Assembly (NCBI GenBank): GCA_934446465.1
Contig: CAKSEF010000001.1
Location: 1-64,000 of the forward strand
Direction of reading: 5' to 3'
Length of the DNA: 64,000 nucleotides
Source of the DNA: an uncultured Oscillospiraceae bacterium
Lineage (GTDB): Bacteria > Bacillota > Clostridia > Oscillospirales > JAAYXM01
In this document: in pieces, positions 33,395-41,521 of the stretch
How positions within the stretch are numbered: the stretch's first letter is position 1
Layout: every line of letters starts with the position of its first letter
The notes under the pieces: generated by a model
Database searches by the model: none
The model's input: only the letters and a program-made list of their open reading frames with translations
Told to the model about the DNA's origin: nothing
Translations under genes and position numbers: made by a program

Positions 33395-33697
33395 CTATTC
33401 CTTCACCTTTCTCGAATGTGCCTTTTCAAGCATACGCTTATAACCGTCGCTCCCGTATTCAAGCGCGCGGTTTACCCGGCTTATTGTAGCGGAGCTTGCG
33501 CCCGTTGCTTTTACTATTTCCGCATATACTTTTCCCTCGTCAAGCATTTCCGCAACACGAAGTCTGGAAATCATCGATTGGAGCTCTTTAATTGTGCACA
33601 CGTCTTCAAAAAAAGCGCGGCACTCGTCCTCGTTCTCTATTGAAACCACTGCCGAGAAAAACGCTTTTGAGTATTCGTCATCAAATTTTACCGACAT
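33395..33697 (-). CDS. YerC/YecD family TrpR-related protein
   Basis: A 100-aa helix-turn-helix protein of the TrpR superfamily. The DNA-binding part reads EIVKATGASSATISRVNRAL near residue 61-80 and the preceding LQSMISRLRVAEMLDEGKVYAEI is conserved. Its target genes are unknown. AGGAGG lies 7 bases before ATG. It is the first gene of the hslO transcript and divergent from the MacAB-like operon, which it could regulate. Confidence 0.9.
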   Translation of the reverse strand: MSVKFDDEYSKAFFSAVVSIENEDECRAFFEDVCTIKELQSMISRLRVAEMLDEGKVYAEIVKATGASSATISRVNRALEYGSDGYKRMLEKAHSRKVKE

Positions 33698-33723
33698 CTG
33701 TATTTTCCTCCTTGCACTTTAAT

Positions 33724-33752
33724 ATTTTAACATTGTACACAACGAAAGTAAA
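33724..33752 (-). promoter_or_regulatory. probable sigma-A promoter of yerC-hslO
   Basis: Minus-strand TTTACT (33752-33747), 17-bp spacer, TAAAAT (33729-33724). Confidence 0.5.
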
Positions 33753-33793
33753 GCCTTGTTTTTATTTACAATTTATTAATTTAGGTGTAATAC

Positions 33794-33818
33794 ATCATAC
33801 ATAATATAATGGTATGAT
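33794..33818. promoter_or_regulatory. inverted repeat around a -10-like box upstream of the MacAB-like operon
   Basis: ATCATAC (33794-33800) and GTATGAT (33812-33818) flank an 11-base centre containing TATAAT (33805-33810). No good -35 is visible, which would suit an activated or repressed promoter. Confidence 0.4.
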
Positions 33819-33863
33819 ACTTCCATGTTAATCTCGACAACAAATAATCGGAGGGGGCACTCG

Positions 33864-35585
33864 ATGAAACTGACACTTCCAAAAAAACTTAAGAAAAAGC
33901 AAATTGCGCTTATAGCGGCGGCTTTGGCTTTGATACTTTTCCTTATGTGGTCGCTCGGCGCTTTTAAGAAAAAAGGAGGCCCCGCAACAGAGTCCGAGCT
34001 TGAGCCGTACAAGGTAAACCGCGGGAACATAACCGTTTCCGTAACGGGCAGCGGAACGGTCGAGCCGATAGAACAGTATGAAATTCAATCGATTGTTACG
34101 GGCGATATAACGGAGGACTACGTTACGCTCGGAGAGAAGGTTGCCAAGGACGATGTTTTGTATGTTATTGATTCAACATCGGCAGAGAACAGCCTAAAGC
34201 GTTCGGAGAACAGCTACCGGCAGGAGCTTCTGTCTCACAACAACAAGCTCAAGGACGCATCGAAAGCATCGGTATACGTACCGTTTGACGGAGTGATAAC
34301 AGAGATGTATGTCAAGCTCGGGGATTCCGTTTCCCCCGGCTCAAAGATTGCGGAAATCAAAAACACTTCCAACCTCACCGTACGTGTTCCGTTCCTCGCG
34401 GCAAATGCGAAGAACATTAAGCTCAACCAGTCCGCAACGGTATATTTTGACGGAAGAAACGAAGTAGTTTCGGGCTACGTTTCACACATAGCGACAGGTA
34501 CATATGCAACAAACGCGGGCGCAGTCGTATCCGACGTTGAGATTACAATAAAGAACCCCGGAGCGATACTCGCGGGTGAGGAAGTTACGGCAACGGTAGG
34601 CTCATACGCCTGCAACGATTCGGGAAAGGTCGAGGAGGCATCGACAAAAACCGTTACCGCGGAAACATCAGGAGATGTTTCATACCTTCCCTACGGAAAG
34701 GGAGACAATGTAAAGAGCGGTGCGCTCATGCTGAAAATTTCCGATGACAACACCTCGACCCAGATACGTTCAAGCCAGATTAATCTTGAAAATTCCAAGC
34801 TTTCTCTCAACGACATGCGGGAGAAGCTTGACGACTACACAATACGTTCTCCGATAGCCGGAACAATCATTTCGAAGACAATGAAAGGCGGAGACACTCT
34901 TGACGGAAACAAGAGTTCCCTCGCGATAGTCGCGGATATGTCGAAACTCACATTTGACATATCGGTAGATGAGCTCGACATCAAGAGCATTTCTGTCGGA
35001 CAGAGTGTAAAGGTTACCGCAGACGCGCTTCCCGACAGTGAATTTACAGGTGTTGTCGATAAGATAAGCATAATAGGAACGTCAACAAACGGCGTTACGG
35101 TTTACCCGGTTACGGTTGTAATATCCGAATACGAGGGATTGCTTCCGGGAATGAACGTAAATGCGGAAATCGTTACAAGCGAAGCGCGTGATGTTCTTAC
35201 GATTCCCGTAAACGGCGTAACCCGCGGAAATCTCGTTCTTGTAAAGGACGATTCCCCGAAGAGCAGCGATAATGCTAAAACAGACGAAAAAGACGAATCG
35301 GATTCAGAGAAGAAAAGACTCCCCGATGCCCCCGAGGGATACAAGTATATTGAAGTAGAAGTCGGAGTATCAAGCGACGACTTCGTAGAAATAAAATCAG
35401 GGCTTTCCGAAGGCGATGAGATATACGTCAGCAAGGTAAAGAGCACGGGAAATAAGGAAGAGACCAACATGTTCACGAGCGCGCACTCGGGCAATATGCC
35501 GTCAGGCGGAGGTATGTCAGGTCCTCCGGACGGCGGTATGTCCCGAGGCGAAATGTCGGGAGCGCCGGGCGGAGGTATGAGATGA
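33864..35585 (+). CDS. MacA/HlyD-type efflux adaptor protein
   Basis: A 573-aa membrane-fusion protein. One membrane helix near the N-terminus (about residues 14-32, after a basic KKLKKKQ), then a lipoyl half-domain (VTGSGTVEPIEQYEI), a second lipoyl half (STDPF-type YVPFDGVITEMYV), a barrel, and a membrane-proximal domain. The tail is Met/Gly/Ser/Pro-rich (SGGGMSGPPDGGMSRGEM), which is odd and could be flexible or metal-binding. GGAGGGGG precedes ATG at 33864. It overlaps the next gene by 4 bases (ATGA) and forms an ABC exporter with it. Confidence 0.85.
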   Translation: MKLTLPKKLKKKQIALIAAALALILFLMWSLGAFKKKGGPATESELEPYKVNRGNITVSVTGSGTVEPIEQYEIQSIVTGDITEDYVTLGEKVAKDDVLYVIDSTSAENSLKRSENSYRQELLSHNNKLKDASKASVYVPFDGVITEMYVKLGDSVSPGSKIAEIKNTSNLTVRVPFLAANAKNIKLNQSATVYFDGRNEVVSGYVSHIATGTYATNAGAVVSDVEITIKNPGAILAGEEVTATVGSYACNDSGKVEEASTKTVTAETSGDVSYLPYGKGDNVKSGALMLKISDDNTSTQIRSSQINLENSKLSLNDMREKLDDYTIRSPIAGTIISKTMKGGDTLDGNKSSLAIVADMSKLTFDISVDELDIKSISVGQSVKVTADALPDSEFTGVVDKISIIGTSTNGVTVYPVTVVISEYEGLLPGMNVNAEIVTSEARDVLTIPVNGVTRGNLVLVKDDSPKSSDNAKTDEKDESDSEKKRLPDAPEGYKYIEVEVGVSSDDFVEIKSGLSEGDEIYVSKVKSTGNKEETNMFTSAHSGNMPSGGGMSGPPDGGMSRGEMSGAPGGGMR

Positions 35586-36280
35586 TAGAGCTTTCCGATG
35601 TTTACAAAATTTACGATGAAGGCGAGAACGAGGTCCGTGCGCTTGACGGCGTTTCCTTCCGCATTTCAGAGGGCGAATTTGTGGCCATTGTCGGAAAATC
35701 CGGTTCGGGCAAGTCGACATGTATGAATATAATCGGTGCGCTTGACGTGCCCACACGCGGTATATACAAGCTCAACGGAACAGACGTTTCCACGCTGAAC
35801 GACAACGAGCTTGCAACAATAAGGAATAAAACTCTCGGTTTTGTTTTTCAGCAATATAATCTGATATCAAAAATCAACATCTTTGAAAACGTGGAATTAC
35901 CTCTTATATATCAGGGGGTACATGTAAAGGAGCGCAAAAGCAAAGTTATGGAATCGCTTGAGCGTGTAGGACTTGCGGACAGAGCGACACATATGCCAAA
36001 CCAGCTCTCCGGCGGGCAGCAGCAGCGCGTGTCGATAGCCCGCGCCCTTGCGGCCAATCCTCCCGTAATACTTGCCGATGAACCGACCGGCGCTCTTGAC
36101 TCAAAGACGGGAAAAGACGTCATGAAATTCTTCACGCACCTGAACGACGGCGGGAAAACGGTTATACTGATAACACACGATAACGGGATAGCCGAATGTG
36201 CCAAGCGCATAATACGTATCCATGACGGAAAAATTGTTTCGGATGCCAAAAACACACCGAAGCTTGAGAACCTTGAATAG
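35582..36280 (+). CDS. ABC exporter ATP-binding protein (MacB/LolD type)
   Basis: A 232-aa ATPase. Walker [16 protein letters not shown] at about residue 37, the MacB-family Q-loop VFQQYNLI near 86, signature [15 protein letters not shown] near 140, and Walker [17 protein letters not shown] near 161. It powers the permease encoded next and the adaptor before it. Start ATG overlaps the adaptor stop, so the components are made together. Confidence 0.93.
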   Translation: MIELSDVYKIYDEGENEVRALDGVSFRISEGEFVAIVGKSGSGKSTCMNIIGALDVPTRGIYKLNGTDVSTLNDNELATIRNKTLGFVFQQYNLISKINIFENVELPLIYQGVHVKERKSKVMESLERVGLADRATHMPNQLSGGQQQRVSIARALAANPPVILADEPTGALDSKTGKDVMKFFTHLNDGGKTVILITHDNGIAECAKRIIRIHDGKIVSDAKNTPKLENLE

Positions 36281-36292
36281 GCGGTGGCGAAC

Positions 36293-37474
36293 ATGAATTT
36301 TCATCAGTCATTGAAGCTTGCCCTTAAAAGCATGTCAGGGAGCAAGATGCGTTCATTTCTCACCATGCTCGGCGTTATAATCGGTATCGCCTCGGTCATA
36401 ATTCTCGTAAGTCTTGTTCAGAGCTTTTCAAACGATATGGTCTCGGCATTTGACTCGATAGGCACAAACAACATCACGGTTTCGCTTGTCGGGCGCGGGG
36501 GAAACATAAACGTAAAACCGCGTGATATGCTCGAGCTTGCAAGCGAGCACCCGGAGCTTTATTCCGCCGCAACACCAATGGTCAACATAATGGGCGCAAC
36601 GGCAAAATACGGTTCTTCAAACGAGACGACGAGCGTTTACGGTGCAAACGAGGATTACGAGAAAATAGGCGATTACGTTGTGTCAAACGGCAGATTCATC
36701 TCTTACATAGATACCGAAAAGAGAAATTATGTTTGCGTCATAGGCACTTATATAGCGAATGAGCTTTTCGGTGCCGAAAACCCAATCGGAAAAATACTTA
36801 AGATTAACGGTTCCGCGTACACGGTAGTCGGAGTTCTCGAGGAAAAGGACGACAGCACCGAAGACTCGTCCGACAACATGGTTATTATCCCCTACTCCGC
36901 AGCATCGCGTCTTGCCCGAAATGCAGTTGTTACAAGTTATACGTTTGTCTCAAAGGATGCGGACGCGATTGATGAAGGGATGACCGTTATAAAAGACTAT
37001 CTGTACGACGCTTTTAAGTCCGATGACGACGCTTACAGCGTAACAAACCTTTCCGCTCTTGTGGATGAGCTTACAAAGCTCACAGATAAGCTTGCGCTTG
37101 TGCTTGCCGGCATCGCGGCAATATCGCTTCTTGTCGGCGGAATCGGCATAATGAACATAATGCTCGTGTCGGTTACCGAACGCACGCGGGAAATCGGCAT
37201 ACGCAAAGCAATCGGCGGAAAACGACGCGATATCCTCTCGCAGTTTGTTATAGAAGCGACAATAACAAGCGGACTCGGCGGTGTTATCGGCATTGTTTTA
37301 GGCTGCGCGGTTACAATGGTGCTTGCAAAAATCATAGGAGTAAACGGAACCGTATCATTAGGAGCAATATTTATTTCGTTTACCGTTTCGGTTCTTATCG
37401 GTGTTCTTTTCGGGTACTTCCCCGCGTCAAAGGCATCGAAACTCAACCCGATTGACGCATTGCGCCACGATTGA
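36293..37474 (+). CDS. MacB-like ABC exporter permease (FtsX fold)
   Basis: A 393-aa permease with the MacB topology: one N-terminal helix ([19 protein letters not shown] near 23), a large extracytoplasmic domain of about 210 residues, and three C-terminal helices, including [21 protein letters not shown] near 280. With the adaptor and ATPase it would export peptides, drugs or envelope molecules across the membrane. I chose ATG at 36293 because AGGCGG is 8 bases upstream; a GTG at 36284 is also possible. SLH-domain protein follows after 21 bases. Confidence 0.9.
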   Translation: MNFHQSLKLALKSMSGSKMRSFLTMLGVIIGIASVIILVSLVQSFSNDMVSAFDSIGTNNITVSLVGRGGNINVKPRDMLELASEHPELYSAATPMVNIMGATAKYGSSNETTSVYGANEDYEKIGDYVVSNGRFISYIDTEKRNYVCVIGTYIANELFGAENPIGKILKINGSAYTVVGVLEEKDDSTEDSSDNMVIIPYSAASRLARNAVVTSYTFVSKDADAIDEGMTVIKDYLYDAFKSDDDAYSVTNLSALVDELTKLTDKLALVLAGIAAISLLVGGIGIMNIMLVSVTERTREIGIRKAIGGKRRDILSQFVIEATITSGLGGVIGIVLGCAVTMVLAKIIGVNGTVSLGAIFISFTVSVLIGVLFGYFPASKASKLNPIDALRHD

Positions 37475-37495
37475 TAAACAAATGGGGGAATTTAA

Positions 37496-39370
37496 ATGAA
37501 AAAAGTTATTTCACTTATATTGTCTCTCGCGATTATGACATCGCTTGCAGGCGTTGCGGGGGCGTCCTCGCTTCCTGCCGACGATGACATTGAGGCGATT
37601 CTTGATATCATGGGAATAATGACATATGATGCCCGCGGAAATTTTAACGAAGGCTCTTACGTTACGCGGGCGGCTCTTGCGAAGATACTCGTTTCGGCTT
37701 CCCAGTACAAGGGCTTGGCATCGGGCAATTCGCGAGTATCTCCGTTTGCCGACGTTATGTACACGCACTGGGGTGCGCCGTACATAAGTGTGGCATCAAA
37801 GAACAAGTTCATGACGGGGTATTCAAACGGATATTTCAAACCCGATTCTTACATAACTTACGAAGACGCTATAAGCGCCATACTCAGACTTATGGGATAT
37901 ACGAGCGCCGATTACACGGGTGCATATCCCCAAGCCCCGATTGCCAAGGCATCGGATATCGGACTCAGCGATGAGGTGAGCGTCTCAATAGGAAGCTATG
38001 TTTCGCGTTCTGAAATGGCGAAACTTGTGTACAATATGCTTAACACTCCGTCAAAGGGTCAGGACGCCATATACGCCGTAAGCCTCGGGTACAAGACGAC
38101 GAGTGAGCTTCTTACGATAGGCGATGTTCTTGACGAAAATGTAACGGGTCCCGTAACGGTCAAGGCCGGAACGCTGTCTTCTCTCGGTCTTAATTCTCCG
38201 CGTGTTTACAGAAACGGCAAAGGTGCTTCATACGACAGCATAGAAAATTACGACGTCATTTATTACAGCAAGAAGAGCAATGCCGTCTGGGCCTATTCAA
38301 ACAAGGTAACAGGGCTTGTGAATGCTATTTTTCCCAACAAGGAATCCCCCACCTCGGTTACTGTCGGCGGTAATACTTATAAGCTTTCGTATTATGCCGT
38401 ACAACGCGCATTCGGGCTTGACGGAATTGAAGTTGGAGAGACCGTAACAATGCTTCTTGACAAAAACGGCAATGTCTGTGATGCTTATAATTCTTCAAAG
38501 CTCTACGAATCAAGTATCGGTGTGGTAATATCCGTTGAGGCAAAGACGATTACAGCCGGGGACGGCACAAAGACAACAGGCTATTATGCAACGGTGCTTA
38601 TGCCTGACGGAAGCACGGTTGACATTCCCCAGAAAACGGATTCAAAATCTGCCGTAGGATGCACCGTATCAATCGATTACAAAACCTCGTCTTACAAAAT
38701 CACTTCACACGGCGGTGCAACGGTAAGCGGGTTCGTCAATGCAAGTGCGCTCATCTGCGGTTACAATACACCGATAGCCTCCAACATAAAAATACTCGAA
38801 ACCGATGATAACGGAAACGTGGCATCGGTTACGCTCAACAGGCTTGATGGTGTAAATCTCAAAACCGAAAATGTACTCCTTGCTCAGAAAAACGAATCCG
38901 GCGCGATTGACGCTCTTATTCTGAAAGATGTTACGGGTGATATGCACAAATACGGACTTATAACATCGGTAAAGAGAAATACGGTGAGCGACGGTGAAGG
39001 CGGAAGCGTGCCGAGCACCTATATGTATAATTACGACATCGGCGGAGTTAAGGGAACAATCGGTCTTAACGGCGTTACAAGTGATGTAAGCGAGGGGCCT
39101 GCCGTATTCATCTATGACGACGGTGAGCTTTCGGAGATAAAGAACTTAAAGCGCGCCGACAGCGTTGAACTTCTCACTCCCTCTTATGCGACGCTTACGA
39201 ACGGAATCAAGCACAGAGTGTCATCCAATGTTCTTGTATATAAGATTGTTGACGACACAAAGATTCAGACATCACTCGATGAAGCCCTTTCGTACAAAGG
39301 CACTGTATGGGTTTACTACGACAAAGCCCAATCCGAGGGCGGACTCATAAGAGTTATATATCTCAGATAG
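37496..39370 (+). CDS. S-layer homology (SLH) domain surface protein
   Basis: A 624-aa secreted protein. A signal peptide (MKKVISLILSLAIMTSLAGV, about 23 residues) is followed by three SLH modules, around residues 28-78, 80-138 and 140-185, with conserved YVTRAALAKIL, FADVMYTHWGAPYI and YVSRSEMAKLVYNML segments. The remaining 430 residues are beta-strand-rich and repetitive in pattern but of no family I recognise. SLH modules bind cell-wall pyruvylated polymers. The gene is last in the efflux operon, after a 21-base gap, and ends at a strong terminator. Confidence 0.88.
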   Translation: MKKVISLILSLAIMTSLAGVAGASSLPADDDIEAILDIMGIMTYDARGNFNEGSYVTRAALAKILVSASQYKGLASGNSRVSPFADVMYTHWGAPYISVASKNKFMTGYSNGYFKPDSYITYEDAISAILRLMGYTSADYTGAYPQAPIAKASDIGLSDEVSVSIGSYVSRSEMAKLVYNMLNTPSKGQDAIYAVSLGYKTTSELLTIGDVLDENVTGPVTVKAGTLSSLGLNSPRVYRNGKGASYDSIENYDVIYYSKKSNAVWAYSNKVTGLVNAIFPNKESPTSVTVGGNTYKLSYYAVQRAFGLDGIEVGETVTMLLDKNGNVCDAYNSSKLYESSIGVVISVEAKTITAGDGTKTTGYYATVLMPDGSTVDIPQKTDSKSAVGCTVSIDYKTSSYKITSHGGATVSGFVNASALICGYNTPIASNIKILETDDNGNVASVTLNRLDGVNLKTENVLLAQKNESGAIDALILKDVTGDMHKYGLITSVKRNTVSDGEGGSVPSTYMYNYDIGGVKGTIGLNGVTSDVSEGPAVFIYDDGELSEIKNLKRADSVELLTPSYATLTNGIKHRVSSNVLVYKIVDDTKIQTSLDEALSYKGTVWVYYDKAQSEGGLIRVIYLR

Positions 39371-39378
39371 AAGAAACA

Positions 39379-39410
39379 AAACGACTTAGAAGCGTGCTTC
39401 TAAGTCGTTT
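39379..39410. terminator. terminator of the efflux/SLH operon
   Basis: A perfect 15-bp stem AAACGACTTAGAAGC / GCTTCTAAGTCGTTT with a tight loop, then ATTTTTATT. The ferredoxin gene ends at 39415 on the other strand. Confidence 0.85.
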
Positions 39411-39414
39411 ATTT

Positions 39415-40113
39415 TTATTCTTTAACTATTCTGCCGTCGGTCGATATTACGACGACTCGCCACGGAATAAACTTTCCGCTGTTTTTCAGAGCTTCTGTTA
39501 CCTGTCTTTCAAGACCTCCGCAGCACGGAACTTCCATTCTCGCTATTGTTACGCTTTTTATGTCATTATCGCGGATTATTGATGTCAGCTTTTCGGCATA
39601 ATCCATATCGTCAAGCTTCGGACATCCAATGAGTGTAACCTTCCCCTTCATAAATCTTTCGTGAAACGCACCGAACGCATACGCCGTGCAGTCTGCCGCA
39701 ATCAGGAGCTCCGCGCCGTCAAAATACGGCGCATTTACGGGCGCAAGCCGTATTTGCACCGGCCACGAGGACAGTCTGCTCGGGGCATGTGAATTTGCGG
39801 AGACGTCAGATTCGGGCGACTGTTCTTTAATCCTTCGCGCAAGTGTTCCCGGACACCCGTGATGAGGCTTAGTTTTCGCCATCTGAGCTCTTTTTACCGC
39901 AGCCTCGTCATATGCCGCCGCTTCCCGTTCTACAAAGCTTATAGCTTCAACGGGACACGCGGGCAGGCAATCCCCCAGGCCGTCGCAATAATCGTCGCGC
40001 ATGAGCTTTGCCTTGCCTTCTACCATTGCAATGGCGCCTTCATGGCAAGCTTCTGCACAGGCACCGCATCCGTTACATTTTTCTTCGTCGATTTGAATTA
40101 TTCTCCGTATCAT
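39415..40113 (-). CDS. 4Fe-4S ferredoxin-like protein with C-terminal domain
   Basis: A 232-aa cytoplasmic iron-sulfur protein. The first cluster motif CNGCGACAEAC lies at about residues 12-22. The second, CDGLGDCLPACP near 43, lacks one standard cysteine, a pattern seen in this family in anaerobes. A central linker contains HGCPG near 88. The C-terminal half carries GCPKLDD and PCCGGLERQ, which may bind another metal or nucleotide. It probably passes electrons or acts as a redox sensor. ATG at 40113 has GGAG 10 bases upstream. The long frame to 40221 runs into a terminator and is rejected. Confidence 0.85.
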   Translation of the reverse strand: MIRRIIQIDEEKCNGCGACAEACHEGAIAMVEGKAKLMRDDYCDGLGDCLPACPVEAISFVEREAAAYDEAAVKRAQMAKTKPHHGCPGTLARRIKEQSPESDVSANSHAPSRLSSWPVQIRLAPVNAPYFDGAELLIAADCTAYAFGAFHERFMKGKVTLIGCPKLDDMDYAEKLTSIIRDNDIKSVTIARMEVPCCGGLERQVTEALKNSGKFIPWRVVVISTDGRIVKE

Positions 40114-40191
40114 TGCACTCAACTCCTCTATTCTCAAAACAAAACTGATTACATTAACTTTTGCACCTATTATACAACACTCGCCGTTATT

Positions 40192-40215
40192 TTTTTGTTG
40201 CTTTTGCAACAAAAA
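40192..40215. repeat. perfect inverted repeat in the ferredoxin gene leader
   Basis: TTTTTGTTGC / GCAACAAAAA with a TTTT loop. Its right arm is shared with the neighbouring terminator stem. A TATAAT (minus strand, 40174-40169) follows at 18-23 bases, without a clear -35. Confidence 0.5.
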
Positions 40216-40253
40216 TCCCATACAATATGAAACACATATTGTATGGGATTTTT
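40211..40253 (-). terminator. terminator of the Gfo/Idh/MocA gene
   Basis: A perfect 19-bp stem, arms 40211-40229 and 40235-40253, with a 5-base loop; T runs on both sides. It lies 26 bases beyond the dehydrogenase stop codon. Confidence 0.9.
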
Positions 40254-40278
40254 AACTTATATATCTTGCGCGAAAAAC

Positions 40279-41292
40279 TTAATCGATAAAAACTTCCTTG
40301 CCGGTTCTCGCGGACTCGTAGATTGCGAGAACGAGACCTACGCTATGGAGCGCCTGCTCGCCCGTAACCATCGGGTCTCTCTCTTCGATAACTGCGCGGG
40401 ACATATCCTCAATCTGATATGCGTGGAGATTATCGGTATAGGTGCAGTTAAGTCCTCCCATGCTTCCCTTTGTTTCGGGCATTGTGATTGACTTATCCTT
40501 CATTTCCCATTTATAGATACCGTTATTTCCTATCTCGGCAAAGCCTTCCGTACCGCCGATTGTAAATATTGTATCGAGCCCCGGGTATACTGTCGTGGCG
40601 CACTCGATAACGCCCATCGCACCGTTCTTATAGCGTACCATTATTACCGCAGTATCCTCAACCTCTGTTTTCCAATTAAGGCGCTCACAGCGAGCAAATA
40701 CACTCTTAATTCCGCCTGTGAGCCAGTCGATAAGGTCAACGCCGTGGATACCCTGATTCATCAGAGCGCCGCCGCCGTCAAGCTCCCATGTTCCGCGCCA
40801 TTCACCGCTGTCGTAATATGCCTGGTCTCTGTAGTATTTAAGGTAAGCGTCGCAAAGCGTGATGTTTCCGAATACGCCCGACTCCACTGCTTTCTTCAGC
40901 TCAATCGCCGCCGAGAAAGTTCTTCTCTGGAAAATACATCCGAGTTTAACGCCGTTCTTTTTGCAAGAGTCAATAAGTGCCTGCATTTTTTCGCGCGTAA
41001 CGTCCATAGGCTTTTCGCAGAGGACATTCACGCCATGCTCCGCGGCGATTATTCCGCACTCTGCGTGCTTTCCGCTCGGAGTGAGTATGCAGCATACGTC
41101 GAGCTGCTCGTTTTCAAGCATTTCAGCTTCATCCGTATACCATTTAACTCCGTACTTTTCGCCTGTCTCGCGCGCCTTTTTTTCATCAATATCACACACG
41201 GCGCGAAGCTCAGAAGAGCTTGATTTTTCAATACCGTCCAAGTGATTCCATGAGATTCTTCCGCATCCTACGATTCCGTATTTTACACTCAT
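40279..41292 (-). CDS. Gfo/Idh/MocA family oxidoreductase (second copy)
   Basis: A 337-aa dehydrogenase. GIVGCGRISWNHLDG near residue 6 is the NAD-binding loop; NVLCEKPMDVTREKM near 91 contains the EKP motif; GGGALMNQGIHGVDL near 170 is conserved. The enzyme acts on a sugar or cyclitol of unknown identity. The start is set by MSVKYGIVG with AGGT upstream. It is monocistronic, with its own promoter and a strong terminator. The promoter's -35 region is identical over 12 bases to that of the PIG-L operon near 3140, hinting at a shared pathway or regulator. Confidence 0.9.
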   Translation of the reverse strand: MSVKYGIVGCGRISWNHLDGIEKSSSSELRAVCDIDEKKARETGEKYGVKWYTDEAEMLENEQLDVCCILTPSGKHAECGIIAAEHGVNVLCEKPMDVTREKMQALIDSCKKNGVKLGCIFQRRTFSAAIELKKAVESGVFGNITLCDAYLKYYRDQAYYDSGEWRGTWELDGGGALMNQGIHGVDLIDWLTGGIKSVFARCERLNWKTEVEDTAVIMVRYKNGAMGVIECATTVYPGLDTIFTIGGTEGFAEIGNNGIYKWEMKDKSITMPETKGSMGGLNCTYTDNLHAYQIEDMSRAVIEERDPMVTGEQALHSVGLVLAIYESARTGKEVFID

Positions 41293-41332
41293 TTCCCGCT
41301 ACCTCTTTTCAATTCTCATATAGATCCTATAC

Positions 41333-41361
41333 ATAATACACCGATATTCCACTTTTTGCAA
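41333..41361 (-). promoter_or_regulatory. sigma-A promoter of the Gfo/Idh/MocA gene
   Basis: Minus-strand TTGCAA (41361-41356), 17-bp spacer, TATTAT (41338-41333). The rest of this 229-bp gap holds only the upstream terminator. Confidence 0.65.
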
Positions 41362-41482
41362 GCCAAAACAGATAATTTATTCTGCTTTTTTGTCATGCTC
41401 TATCGATTCACTGATATAATAACGTATTACCGCCGAAAGCTGAATTGTCCGCAGGTGCTTTTTTGCATTGCAAATTGTGCAA

Positions 41483-41512
41483 AAAATAGCTTTCCGGAAG
41501 GAAAGCTATTTT
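41483..41512 (-). terminator. terminator of the hydratase gene
   Basis: AAAATAGCTTTCC (41483-41495) pairs perfectly with GGAAAGCTATTTT (41500-41512), 10 bases past the stop codon. Confidence 0.85.
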
Positions 41513-41521
41513 CTGTTTTAA

